The notes below the pieces were generated by a model, which was not told the origin of the DNA, did not search any database, and was given only the letters and a program-made list of their open reading frames with translations. From JADJDM01 sp044352985 (GTDB lineage Bacteria; Bacteroidota; Bacteroidia; B-17B0; Aurantibacillaceae), in the NCBI GenBank assembly GCA_044352985.1, contig JBILCU010000001.1, forward strand, positions 1 to 64,000: 64,000 nucleotides of DNA. The letters are read 5' to 3'. Below are positions 1 to 9,717 of the stretch, piece by piece; the first letter of the stretch is position 1; the number at the start of each line of letters is the position of its first letter. Both the position numbers and the translations under genes were made by a program.

Positions 1-2245
1 TTCCTCCACTTGCATTAGTTCCCCAGTAATTAAGTATATTACCAGAAACAGAAGGTATTGCAGTTATGGTTTGTGCTGTTTCATTCTGGCAATAAACAAT
101 GGGTCCGCTTACTTGTGGGCCTGAAGGCGGCGCAACAATATTTACTTGCACAGCAGTTCTCGGACTTTCACACGAACCATTTCCTTGAGAAACATAATAC
201 GTTGTTATTCCTGTGCTTGAAGTTGATGGGGTAATTGTTGATTGGGAAGTTCCTCCGGATGAAACAGTATACCAATTATAATTTCCGCTATTTGGAGAAA
301 GCGCAGTTGCGGTTTCATTTTGACAATACGTAATATTTGACGCACTTGGAGCATTGATGGAAGAAGTAACAACTACTGTTACTTTTACACGATGATTACC
401 TGGACAAGTTCCGACCCAATAATCTGTTGTTGTGTTTAAAACAGGTGTGGTAAAAGAAGTACCAGATGAAATTGCAAATCCACCTGAACTTGAAGCGTAC
501 CAACTTATGGTAGTTCCAATAGGCGCTGTTCCAATAATATTTGCAAAAAGCTGTGTAGCATTTCCACCGCATATGGTATCATTTAAACTTGAAATTGTTA
601 AGTAATCAGAGGTTAAACTAAGAGTACCTGGTCCGCCTTTTGTTGCGCCATTTGGAGGAAATTTGTCGTCAATTTGACAAGAATTCCCTGCACCACCAGA
701 AAGGTATTTTACAACTCCATTAACACCACCATTTATGTTAATAGTTATTGCTGTTGAAGGAGGCAAACTAATGAAACCGCCACCGCCTCCACCTCCCGGA
801 CCATAAGCCATTTTAGATTGGGTGGTTAGCATGTTATTCTTCATTTCCTGATCGCCCCCATTTCCGCCTTTAGCAGAAACACTGATGCCGGAAATAGTAT
901 TTACAGAACTTATGTATATAGCGCCGCCACCGCCACCGCCACCTGCTCCATCTCTTCCAGACACATCATTACTTGAGGGTAGATCAGATCTTGATTTTTG
1001 TCCCACACCTCCATCTGCTATTATAGATCCTGCTCCTGAAATACTACCGTAACTTGAAATATAAATAATTCCACCTCCATCTGCACCAGCGCCACCAAAT
1101 CCATTTTCATAATCTCCACTACCTCCACCTCCACCTAAAAACAATCGACCAGATGAATAATCTAATGGTCTGCCACCAAACCCTCCCATAATTCTTCTGT
1201 TATCGGCGCCTGCACCGCCCCAAGTACTATTGTTTGGTGAAGTTGTTAAAGGATTATCAATATCATTAGAATAAGTATAGCCACCTCTTCCACCACCACT
1301 GTTTGTAAATTGTCTCCATAAAGTAAGATTGACTGTTTCAAAAGCCCAAGCTTGTAAATAATTTGAACCATTTAAATTTGTTGTAGTATCAATATTACCA
1401 ATGCCACATTTATAATTATTTAAAAGACCAGCATTTGATCCACCTCCACCACCAGAATTTATTGAACAGCCTCCTCCTCCTCCATTTGCTATAGCACCTC
1501 TACCGAATTTACTCGCAAAAGCAACATAAGTAGTAGTATCTCCTGCAATACTCTCACCTTTATTTCCACCTTGATTTCTTAAAATAGTCCCGTATTTGTC
1601 TCCACCAGCTGCAGAAGCAGTTTTATTCCAAATTGCCCCACCCCTAAATCCTAATGCAGAAGCATCAATTTTACCGCCACTTTCAATTATGGTATTTCCT
1701 TCAACTTCAACGGCAATTACTCCGCCATAACCTAAGGTTCTGTCCCAATGAGGGCAGGTAATAGTTCCACCATTTTGCAAGGTGAGTGATTGGTATCTTG
1801 GCACCTTTACGATTTGTGTTTTTCCTACAGCTGAATAATTATTTTTTATTGCACAAGTAACTATTAATTCATTACCGTTTACACTACTAATTTCTGCCAA
1901 TTCATTATTACCTGCACCGTTATATGCTGTAATTCTTCCGTAAGTAGTATCTGTTGGGAGAGCGGATTGAGCATCATACCATGGAGGTGTACTGCCGCCA
2001 TGATATACATTAGTGGTAGCCCCCTGCATTTGAATAATATAGATTAAATCTCCTGCGGATAGTGATGAGGAATTCGCAACATTAACAGAAGAACTTCCTG
2101 CTGTTGCATCTACTGCTAATGTAGTGTATAGATTTACAATTTGACTTGAGTTAAAAACTGCTATCCCATTTTTGCCTCTTTGAGAAAAAGCAGATAAAAA
2201 AAGTCCTAAAAAAAACACAGATAATATAAGGTGGCGCAAATACAT
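1..2245 (-). CDS. Glycine-rich, Ig-like surface protein (partial, C-terminus off window)
   Basis: The reading frame opens at an ATG at 2245 and stays open for 748 codons to the left edge, so only the N-terminal part is seen. It begins with a signal peptide (MYLRHLILSVFFLG..., cleavage likely after SAFSQ). The next 400 or so residues are glycine-rich, with several runs of six or seven glycines alternating with GAIYISS-like strands, a pattern seen in Bacteroidota exported adhesins. The last 200 residues look like tandem Ig-like domains that share a YCQNETA motif (the Ig_7-like type common before CHU_C/T9SS C-termini). Inference: a large T9SS-secreted surface protein. The sorting domain itself would lie outside the window, so secretion by T9SS is not proven here. 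It is divergent from the gene at 2380. Confidence 0.8.
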   Translation of the reverse strand, partial: MYLRHLILSVFFLGLFLSAFSQRGKNGIAVFNSSQIVNLYTTLAVDATAGSSSVNVANSSSLSAGDLIYIIQMQGATTNVYHGGSTPPWYDAQSALPTDTTYGRITAYNGAGNNELAEISSVNGNELIVTCAIKNNYSAVGKTQIVKVPRYQSLTLQNGGTITCPHWDRTLGYGGVIAVEVEGNTIIESGGKIDASALGFRGGAIWNKTASAAGGDKYGTILRNQGGNKGESIAGDTTTYVAFASKFGRGAIANGGGGGCSINSGGGGGSNAGLLNNYKCGIGNIDTTTNLNGSNYLQAWAFETVNLTLWRQFTNSGGGRGGYTYSNDIDNPLTTSPNNSTWGGAGADNRRIMGGFGGRPLDYSSGRLFLGGGGGSGDYENGFGGAGADGGGIIYISSYGSISGAGSIIADGGVGQKSRSDLPSSNDVSGRDGAGGGGGGGAIYISSVNTISGISVSAKGGNGGDQEMKNNMLTTQSKMAYGPGGGGGGGFISLPPSTAITININGGVNGVVKYLSGGAGNSCQIDDKFPPNGATKGGPGTLSLTSDYLTISSLNDTICGGNATQLFANIIGTAPIGTTISWYASSSGGFAISSGTSFTTPVLNTTTDYWVGTCPGNHRVKVTVVVTSSINAPSASNITYCQNETATALSPNSGNYNWYTVSSGGTSQSTITPSTSSTGITTYYVSQGNGSCESPRTAVQVNIVAPPSGPQVSGPIVYCQNETAQTITAIPSVSGNILNYWGTNASGG

Positions 2246-2379
2246 TTAAAAATTTTTAATGGTGAAAAATACTAAAAATCAAAAAGATAAATTAAATTTT
2301 TATACAAACGGTTATTTTTAATAATGAACTTAATTTTTAAAGAAATTAAAGTTTGTTTATAATTTTTTACATTTAAAAC

Positions 2380-3273
2380 GTGGACAGACAAACATTTATA
2401 AAACTGCTATTTTCTATTACTATGATTGATAAAATAAATCCTCTTTCTGCCTTAACTAAATTTACAAATCAACTAAAAGAAAATGAAAAAATAATGCCTG
2501 CTTTTTTTATTGGTCATGGCAGCCCAATGAATGCCATTGAACTCAATGAGTTTTCTTTAAATTGGCAAAAAATTGGGAAGGAAATCCAAAAACCCAATTT
2601 AATTCTTTGTATCTCTGCCCATTGGGAAACAAAAGGCTCATTTGTTACAGCAAATGAAAACCCTGCAACCATTCATGATTTTGGCGGTTTTCCGGATGAA
2701 TTATTTCGTGTTGAATATCGTGCTCCCGGTAGTAAAAAATGGGCTATTGAACTATGTAAGTTTAAAGAAACTACTTCTATTTTTGAAGAAGAAAAATGGG
2801 GATTGGATCATGGAACTTGGAGTATTTTAAAACACCTATTCCCCTTGGCAGATATTCCTGTAATTCAATTGAGCATTGATTATACTAAAGATCCTTCGTT
2901 TCATTATCAATTGGCAAAAGAATTGGCAATTCTTCGAAAAAAAGGAGTATTAATAATTGGCAGTGGAAATATGGTTCATAATTTAAGACTGGTCGATTGG
3001 TCAAAAATAAACCAGCCCAACTACGGATTTGATTGGGCACTAGAAGCAAGTGAAAAAATGAAAACGTGTATAATAAATCAACAATATCAGGAATTAATCA
3101 ATTTCAAAAGTCAAGGCAAAGCTTTTGATCTAGCAATTCCTTCATCTGAACATTTTATACCCTTACTTTATATTTTAGGAGTTAGTGCTAAAAATGAAGA
3201 GCCCGTTTTTTTTAACGATAAAGCAATAATGGGTTCTTTAACTATGACTTCGGTAAGATTTGGAGAATATTAA
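2380..3273 (+). CDS. ygiD: 4,5-DOPA dioxygenase extradiol family (YgiD-like, class III ring cleavage)
   Basis: 297 residues of the DODA/LigB class III extradiol dioxygenase family, a single-metal enzyme opening catechol rings. The conserved blocks are clear: IGHGSPMNA (His46), ISAHWE (His81), IHDFGGFP, DHGTWS, SGNMVHNLR and EHFIPLLY (His258). His46, His81 and His258 match the three metal ligands of E. coli YgiD. The start chosen is a GTG at 2380: Bacteroidota homologues commonly carry an N-terminal extension beginning MDR.TF before the MPAFFIGHG block, and this frame reproduces it. ATGs at 2422 and 2494 are alternatives, the last giving the short enteric-like form. The substrate in this organism is unknown; no pigment or aromatic pathway gene is nearby. 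Convergent with porZ, seven bases between stops. Confidence 0.88.
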   Translation: MDRQTFIKLLFSITMIDKINPLSALTKFTNQLKENEKIMPAFFIGHGSPMNAIELNEFSLNWQKIGKEIQKPNLILCISAHWETKGSFVTANENPATIHDFGGFPDELFRVEYRAPGSKKWAIELCKFKETTSIFEEEKWGLDHGTWSILKHLFPLADIPVIQLSIDYTKDPSFHYQLAKELAILRKKGVLIIGSGNMVHNLRLVDWSKINQPNYGFDWALEASEKMKTCIINQQYQELINFKSQGKAFDLAIPSSEHFIPLLYILGVSAKNEEPVFFNDKAIMGSLTMTSVRFGEY

Positions 3274-3279
3274 AGCTTG

Positions 3280-5682
3280 TTAGTTAATTACCATGATTTT
3301 TGCTACTGTTTTTAGACTGGCATCAGAAGTTGCGCACATTATTAAATATATTCCGCTACTTACTTTTTTTCCTGAAAATGTTTTTAGATTCCAAATGGAT
3401 TGGCCGCCCTCAACAATTGATTCATATACTAAATTACCTGCTACATCCATAATTTTCAACACTGATTTATCTACCAAACCTTTTATCATAACTGGGCCTG
3501 AATATTCAGGCTTAATTGGATTTGGATAAACCATAACGTCCTTAAAATTTTCCATACCTTCTACCACGGAATTTTGAAAAGACAACATGCCTTTTTCGGT
3601 ACTGATAAAAACTTCACCGGATTTAGGATGAACAGCAATTTCAATAATATTATCTGAGAATAAAGGACTGTTTCCTGTTGTAAAATGAAACAACTCCTTT
3701 TGCCCATCAGCGCTAACGCAAAACACTCCATTTTTTTGTGTTCCAATCCATTTATTATTAGCTCCATCAATGGCAATACATTTTACATCTTCTGTTTCAA
3801 GTAATATTTTTGTAACCCCATTTTCTTCGATAAAAATTTGTTGCGGATCGGCCTTTTGATTAGGGATAATGGATGTTGTATTGTATAATACAAACACTCC
3901 TTTATTAGTTCCTATCCATATATCACCATCTTTATCTTCTCTAATGCAATAAATAATAGATGCATTAATTTTCCCCTCACCATCTCCTGTAGTTATTGTA
4001 TATGAATTAGCAGTTGAAGCAGAACTAAAGCTTCCATCGTGTTTATATAAAACGATTGATGGATCAAGTGTATTTACCCAAACGATATCGTTTTGATCTA
4101 CTACAATTTCATCTGATTTAATAATACTGCTATTAAAATTTATACTTCGCCACGTTCCACTTTTATCTCGAGCAGTAATGATTTTATTGGTATGAGCAGA
4201 CGCTACCCATACATTCCCATTTTTATCCATTTCAACTGAAGTAACACGGGTATCACCACCCGAACTACCTTGCGTAAGTGGCAATGGAGAATTTAAACAA
4301 TTGAAAAGATTGATCATGCTGTCATTTAAAAATTCCATAATACCAACTCCATATGAAGCAGCATAAAAATGATTTTGATTATCAGGATCGGCTGCTACAG
4401 AACAAATATCAAAGAACGGCCCCCCTGTATATTTCTTAACTACTTTCCAATTATTATTGTCATGAACATATAATCCTTCTTGGACATAAAAACTCTCTGG
4501 ATAATCTCCTAAAAAAATGGGAGCAATCAAAATTTTATCTTCTGTAAACTTTACATCATTAGCCAAATACGTATTTGGCGAGTTGGGAAATAAACGTTGA
4601 TATACCGTTGGGAAAGATGAGGTATTTGATATGGATGCTTTTATTAAACCTAAATTTTTATCTGCAATCCAATAATTGTTTCCGTCAAAAATAATGTCTG
4701 CAATTTGATGTGCTTTTTGAGCATCATAACCCCAAATTTTACCATAAAAATTACCCTCTGCATCTCTGATTTCAAAATTATTTACTTCTAAAAAAACTAT
4801 TCGGTTTGTAATCTCATTTGCGCAAATTTTATTGATTGTATAAGGATATAAATTATTTGACTTAAATGGATACACCTGCCAACTACTACCATTAAATTCA
4901 AATAATGTATCCTGACCAAAAACACCAGAATTATTTTTTAAAAACCGCGAATAATTAGCAATTAATTTTCCTTTGAAGTTAACTAAAGAGTTATACGGCC
5001 CAATAGGCAAACCTATTTCAGGATGCCAAGATTGATAATTGGAAAGGTTTACACCATTTAAATTAGCAGCATATAACCCGTTACTTGTTGCTGCATAAAT
5101 TTTTGAATCAGTAAGTGCGCATTCATAAATGTTAGCATATGAACCACCCGGACCAATGATATAACTATCTTTAACCTCACCTGTATTGGTATCAATTACC
5201 ACTATTCCAAAACCCGTACTTAAATACGCTAAATTGTTTTTGAAATAAATACTATTCACTTTTTTACTTCCAAGGATTTGTTTCCTTTGAATATCCGATA
5301 CATTAATAATCTTATTGTCATGTAAAATATCAATATTGCTGTTTTGATAAGCAATAAATAACGAATTGTTAAAACTATTTGTTTTTACAAGTATTGGTTC
5401 TACATCAGAAAGACCATCAATTGTTGACATTCTTCCAAATGCATCTGCTGATAAATCGTAATAAAATAACCCTTGATGTGTAGCTTTATAATACGGATCA
5501 TTATTTCCAACATCTGGTAATGTTGCAGCACAATAAATTTTATTATTGTATAAACAAACTGAATTTGATTTGTTATACGCAAGATGCTCTCTCCATTGAA
5601 AAATCTTCAAATCATTTTGTGCAAAAAACACTCTTACACAACTCACAAAAAGAAAAGCTATTGTATATTTAAATTGACTCAT
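3280..5682 (-). CDS. porZ: Type IX secretion system protein PorZ
   Basis: 800 residues, close to the 776 or so of Porphyromonas gingivalis PorZ. It starts with a signal peptide ending ...VFFAQ (residue 22), then a long two-component-regulator-like beta-propeller: an opening WREHLAYN motif, repeated short blades such as DGLSD, IWIGTNKGVFVL and KWIGTQKNGVF, and a C-terminal T9SS-type beta-sandwich (VYPNPI..., ...SSGIYLIM...KIMVIN, about residues 718-800). In P. gingivalis PorZ is an outer-surface T9SS component that binds A-LPS and works with the PorU sortase when cargo is anchored. That role here is inferred from family. PorU is not in the window. Single-gene unit read leftwards; the ATG at 5682 is followed directly by the signal peptide. 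Confidence 0.85.
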   Translation of the reverse strand: MSQFKYTIAFLFVSCVRVFFAQNDLKIFQWREHLAYNKSNSVCLYNNKIYCAATLPDVGNNDPYYKATHQGLFYYDLSADAFGRMSTIDGLSDVEPILVKTNSFNNSLFIAYQNSNIDILHDNKIINVSDIQRKQILGSKKVNSIYFKNNLAYLSTGFGIVVIDTNTGEVKDSYIIGPGGSYANIYECALTDSKIYAATSNGLYAANLNGVNLSNYQSWHPEIGLPIGPYNSLVNFKGKLIANYSRFLKNNSGVFGQDTLFEFNGSSWQVYPFKSNNLYPYTINKICANEITNRIVFLEVNNFEIRDAEGNFYGKIWGYDAQKAHQIADIIFDGNNYWIADKNLGLIKASISNTSSFPTVYQRLFPNSPNTYLANDVKFTEDKILIAPIFLGDYPESFYVQEGLYVHDNNNWKVVKKYTGGPFFDICSVAADPDNQNHFYAASYGVGIMEFLNDSMINLFNCLNSPLPLTQGSSGGDTRVTSVEMDKNGNVWVASAHTNKIITARDKSGTWRSINFNSSIIKSDEIVVDQNDIVWVNTLDPSIVLYKHDGSFSSASTANSYTITTGDGEGKINASIIYCIREDKDGDIWIGTNKGVFVLYNTTSIIPNQKADPQQIFIEENGVTKILLETEDVKCIAIDGANNKWIGTQKNGVFCVSADGQKELFHFTTGNSPLFSDNIIEIAVHPKSGEVFISTEKGMLSFQNSVVEGMENFKDVMVYPNPIKPEYSGPVMIKGLVDKSVLKIMDVAGNLVYESIVEGGQSIWNLKTFSGKKVSSGIYLIMCATSDASLKTVAKIMVIN

Positions 5683-5829
5683 TTTAAATTACTGATAACG
5701 AATCCAAGTTAAAATTATTGCTCAAAAATAAGATACATTTCATAAACATGAATTTGTTAATTTCAATTGAAACAAAAGTTTAAAGTTAATTTATTTTATA
5801 ATTAGTTTAGTTAAAGCAAATAAAACAAT

Positions 5830-7185
5830 ATGGCAAAAAAGCAACCCTCAACAGCAAAAGAAAATCTTAAAAAGATTTTTGTACTAGATACCTCAGTAAT
5901 TATTTACGATCATACTGCCATTAAAAACTTTCAGGAACATGATGTAGTAATACCCATTACAGTTCTGGAAGAATTAGACAACTTTAAAAAAGGAAACGAT
6001 ACCAAGAATTTTGCTGCCAGAGAATTTTCAAGATACCTAGATAAATTATCAGGTAAAAATTCATTACAAGAATGGACATCCATAAACGGTAAAAGCCATG
6101 GTTTGTTTAAAATTGAAATGAATTATAATAGCAAAGTTGATTCAGAAAAAATATTTGGCGAAAGAAAAGCCGATCACAAAATTTTAAATTGTGCCTTATA
6201 TGTTGCAGAACAATATCCTGCAAGAAAAGTTGTATTAGTTACAAAAGACATCAACCTTCGATTAAAAGCAAAATCGTTAAATCTAAATGCAGAAGATTAC
6301 GAAACAGGTAAAATTAAGCATGTTGATGAATTATATACTGGCTCAACTTTAATCGATAAAGTTTCTGAAGATGCTATTGATACTATATACGAGCATGGGG
6401 CGGTAGGCATAGAAGCCACGCATAAAAAAGCAAAGCCTACTGCTAATCATTTTTTTATACTTCGTAATGCCCAAAAATCAGTTTTAGCAACCTATGATGC
6501 AGAAGCTTCAACACTTAGAAGGGTTCAAAAAACGGCTACATTCGGCATTGTACCAAAAAATGCTGAGCAGGCTTTTGCTATTGACGCCATCATGAATCCT
6601 AGAATAAAATTAGTCACCATACAAGGTGTTGCAGGAACAGGTAAAACCTTACTTTCATTGGCCGGAGCTTTAGAGCAACGAAGAGATTACCATCAAATAT
6701 ATCTGGCTCGTCCAATTGTTCCGTTAAGTAATAAAGACATTGGTTACTTGCCCGGTGACATCAAATCCAAATTAAATCCTTACATGGAACCGCTTTGGGA
6801 TAATTTAAAATACATCAAAAATCAATTTGGAGAGAAAGAAAAAGAGTTTAAACAAATTGATGAAATGGTGGAGAAAGAAAAATTAATTGTTTGTCCATTA
6901 GCTTACATCAGAGGTAGAAGTTTAAGTAATGTTTTTTTTATTGTAGATGAAGCCCAAAATCTTACTCCGCACGAAATAAAAACGATAATAACCAGAGCTG
7001 GAGAAAACACTAAAATTGTTTTTACAGGCGATGTTCACCAAATTGATACGCCATATTTGGATGCACAAAGTAACGGACTTTCTTATCTAATTGATAAAAT
7101 TACCGACAAACCAATTTATGCGCATATTACCCTTGAAAAAGGTGAAAGAAGTGAATTGGCTAACCTAGCAAATGAATTATTGTAA
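5830..7185 (+). CDS. PIN domain plus PhoH-like ATPase
   Basis: 451 residues with two modules. Residues about 15-155 form a PIN ribonuclease domain (FVLDTSVIIYD with Asp20, the acidic VLEELDNFK block, and VLVTKDINLR with Asp140). Residues about 240-450 form a PhoH/RecD-like ATPase with Walker A GVAGTGKT (266-273) and Walker B FFIVDEAQN (369-377), followed by KIVFTGDVHQID. The PIN-PhoH fusion (YlaK/PhoH2 type) is described elsewhere as an RNA helicase/ribonuclease, so an RNA-processing role is the best inference. Both catalytic sets look intact. ATG start at 5830 in an A-rich context. Convergent with tspO with five bases between stops. Confidence 0.88.
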   Translation: MAKKQPSTAKENLKKIFVLDTSVIIYDHTAIKNFQEHDVVIPITVLEELDNFKKGNDTKNFAAREFSRYLDKLSGKNSLQEWTSINGKSHGLFKIEMNYNSKVDSEKIFGERKADHKILNCALYVAEQYPARKVVLVTKDINLRLKAKSLNLNAEDYETGKIKHVDELYTGSTLIDKVSEDAIDTIYEHGAVGIEATHKKAKPTANHFFILRNAQKSVLATYDAEASTLRRVQKTATFGIVPKNAEQAFAIDAIMNPRIKLVTIQGVAGTGKTLLSLAGALEQRRDYHQIYLARPIVPLSNKDIGYLPGDIKSKLNPYMEPLWDNLKYIKNQFGEKEKEFKQIDEMVEKEKLIVCPLAYIRGRSLSNVFFIVDEAQNLTPHEIKTIITRAGENTKIVFTGDVHQIDTPYLDAQSNGLSYLIDKITDKPIYAHITLEKGERSELANLANELL

Positions 7186-7190
7186 ATAGA

Positions 7191-7673
7191 TTACCTGTTT
7201 AACCACCAAATACTTCCTGAAAGAATACTTGCAAACGTTACCCATAATAAATATGGCACAAGCAATACACTGCACCACTTATTAATTGGTTTTGATTTTA
7301 ATATCAAAATTAAAATAACAATCCAAAGTATTATTATTTCTGCAAAAGCTAAACCTAGTGCATGAACATTAAAGAAAATAATGCTCCACAAGGCATTTAA
7401 AATTAATTGAGAAATAAAAAGGATTTGTGCAGTTTTTTTTAATGGATGGTAAGAGCTATTTATGAGAAAAAAACAAATTCCCATCATGGTATATAAAGCC
7501 GACCATACCGGACCAAACAACCAATTTGGAGGATTAAACGAAGGTTTTTGTATGGTGGTATACCAAGTACTTATTGCATCTATGGTAAAAAATGAACCCA
7601 CAAACGCAGCTAGGTAACAAGCAAACAAACTGATTAAAAACCAACCAACATTTCTTAATCTTTCGTTTATCAT
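7191..7673 (-). CDS. tspO: TspO/MBR family tryptophan-rich sensory protein
   Basis: 160 residues, the usual TspO length, with five predicted membrane helices. Signature residues include the KPSFNPPNWLFGPVWSALY block between helices 1 and 2, the second-helix MGICFF, the LNALWSIIFF block, and the terminal WVTFASILSGSIWWLN helix. Family members bind porphyrins and related tetrapyrroles in the membrane and affect stress responses; the ligand here is not known. It is transcribed away from ispG, whose start lies 98 bases from this ATG, so the two share a divergent promoter region (7674-7770). Confidence 0.88.
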   Translation of the reverse strand: MINERLRNVGWFLISLFACYLAAFVGSFFTIDAISTWYTTIQKPSFNPPNWLFGPVWSALYTMMGICFFLINSSYHPLKKTAQILFISQLILNALWSIIFFNVHALGLAFAEIIILWIVILILILKSKPINKWCSVLLVPYLLWVTFASILSGSIWWLNR

Positions 7674-7770
7674 TAATTTGTTCAGTTTAGATTAATTAAA
7701 TATACACTTTAATTGCTCAATTACTCGTTTTCGACCAAAATAATTTAACTTTATCATTTCAAATTTAAAC

Positions 7771-9702
7771 ATGACTACATATTGTAATAGTTTAACAGAA
7801 TATAGCCGTTTTATTACGCGCGAAGTTAAAATTGGAGATTTACTATTAGGTGGGAATAATCCTATTCGCCTGCAATCTATGACTACAACCGACACTATGG
7901 ATACTGCAGCAACAGTTGCACAAAGTATCCGCATGATTGAAGCTGGTTGTGAGTTAGTAAGAATTACTGCTCCGAGTTTAAATGAGGCCAAAAACCTAGA
8001 AGTCATCCGTAAAGAATTAAATGCTAAAGGATATTTTACTCCTATTGTTGCAGATATCCATTTTACACCCAATGCAGCAGAACATGCTGCACGTGTGATA
8101 GAAAAAGTACGTATCAATCCGGGAAACTATGCCGACAAAAAGAAATTTGAACATATTGATTATACCGAAACAGAATACAATGCAGAATTGGAACGAATTA
8201 GAAAACGTTTTATTCCGCTTGTGAAAATCTGTAAGGAATACGGAACTGCTATGCGTATTGGCACCAACCATGGCTCACTTAGCGACCGTATTTTAAGTCG
8301 TTATGGCGATACGCCACTTGGTATGGTAGAGTCTGCTTTTGAGTTTTTGCGCATCTGCGACGAAGAAAATTACCACAACATTGTGCTTTCAATGAAAGCA
8401 AGCAACACGCAGGTAATGGTGCAAGCCTATCGATTGCTTGTAAATAAAATGATGGAAAACAAATGGAATTACCCTTTACATCTTGGAGTTACTGAAGCTG
8501 GCGAAGGCGAAGACGGAAGAATAAAATCAGCGGTTGGTATTGGAACATTACTCGAAGATGGCTTAGGTGATACCGTACGAGTTAGTTTAACCGAAGAACC
8601 TGAGTTTGAAATACCTATTGCGCGTGATTTGGTTAATCGTTATTCAAAACGCAAACAATACAATAACATTAAACCGATTGACTTCGAATTGCCTTACAAT
8701 CCTTTTGAGCACGAGCGCATGCAAACACGCGAAGTTATTAATCTGGGCAAACATCAAGTAACACGAGTAATTGCTGATTTAAGCGATAAAGAAGAAATAA
8801 AACCGGCTAATTTATTTGCATTTGGCTACAATTATTCTGTTCAATTAGATAAATGGAATTTAAGTGATCAGGCTGTTGATTTTGTTTATGCCGGAGATCG
8901 AATTTTAAACTTTGAAATTCCAGGAACATTAGGAATTATATACAATTCAGAGAGCTGGAAACAATTAAAAAATACATCTCGCTCTTATCCACTTTTCTGC
9001 GGAGAAGAATATTTTAAAAGCGAAACCAAAAGCAATGAATTGAATTTTGTTGCAGTTGATCATACCGTTTTAACTGAAGATTTCATTAAAAAAATCAATC
9101 AAGAAAAAACAGTTTCTCTTATTCTTGATTCATTCAAAGAACATGCAATGGCAGATATACGAAGAATGTGTATGGATTTGAAAAGATTAAATTGCACCAA
9201 TCCAATTATCATCAAACGTAATTTTATTGACATTAGCGAACAAGAATTTCAATTGTATGCAGCAACTGATGTAGGCGCATTATTGATTGATGGTTTTGGT
9301 GATGGTGTTTGGATCAAACAAAAAAATTGTGTGAGTCATGATATTCTAAATTCAACTGTTTTCGGAACATTACAGGCAGCACGAACACGAATCTCAAAAA
9401 CAGAATACATTTCATGCCCAAGCTGTGGAAGAACATTATTTGACTTACAAGAAACCACAGCTAAAATACGTTCACGCACCGATCATTTAAAAGGAATTAA
9501 AATAGGAATTATGGGCTGCATTGTAAATGGCCCCGGAGAAATGGCTGACGCTGATTACGGATACGTTGGAGTTGGTGTTGGGAAAATTTCTTTATATAAA
9601 GGAAAAGAAGTTGTGAAAAAAAATATTGGATCAGAGGAAGCCGTTGATGAATTGATTTCATTGATAAAAGAAAACGGAGACTGGGTAGAAAAAACAAGTT
9701 AA
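7771..9702 (+). CDS. ispG: 4-hydroxy-3-methylbut-2-enyl diphosphate synthase (IspG/GcpE), long form
   Basis: IspG reduces MEcPP to HMBPP with a 4Fe-4S cluster, the penultimate step of the MEP isoprenoid pathway. At 643 residues this is the long three-domain form (TIM barrel, inserted domain, cluster domain) typical of Bacteroidota, Chlamydiae and plants, against about 370 in E. coli. The N-terminal barrel starts at NPIRLQSMTTTDT. The C-terminal cluster domain carries CPSC (Cys549, Cys552), GCIVNGPGE (Cys583) and Glu590, matching the four cluster ligands known for E. coli IspG. ATG start at 7771. The next gene begins 15 bases after the stop, so a two-gene transcript is likely, although the products are not in one pathway. 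Confidence 0.96.
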   Translation: MTTYCNSLTEYSRFITREVKIGDLLLGGNNPIRLQSMTTTDTMDTAATVAQSIRMIEAGCELVRITAPSLNEAKNLEVIRKELNAKGYFTPIVADIHFTPNAAEHAARVIEKVRINPGNYADKKKFEHIDYTETEYNAELERIRKRFIPLVKICKEYGTAMRIGTNHGSLSDRILSRYGDTPLGMVESAFEFLRICDEENYHNIVLSMKASNTQVMVQAYRLLVNKMMENKWNYPLHLGVTEAGEGEDGRIKSAVGIGTLLEDGLGDTVRVSLTEEPEFEIPIARDLVNRYSKRKQYNNIKPIDFELPYNPFEHERMQTREVINLGKHQVTRVIADLSDKEEIKPANLFAFGYNYSVQLDKWNLSDQAVDFVYAGDRILNFEIPGTLGIIYNSESWKQLKNTSRSYPLFCGEEYFKSETKSNELNFVAVDHTVLTEDFIKKINQEKTVSLILDSFKEHAMADIRRMCMDLKRLNCTNPIIIKRNFIDISEQEFQLYAATDVGALLIDGFGDGVWIKQKNCVSHDILNSTVFGTLQAARTRISKTEYISCPSCGRTLFDLQETTAKIRSRTDHLKGIKIGIMGCIVNGPGEMADADYGYVGVGVGKISLYKGKEVVKKNIGSEEAVDELISLIKENGDWVEKTS

Positions 9703-9717
9703 ATTTTATTTTTAGGT

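Noticed and set aside
7692..8271. Minus-strand open frames opposite the ispG start
   Set aside because: They lie over the conserved N-terminal region of ispG and have no recognisable product.
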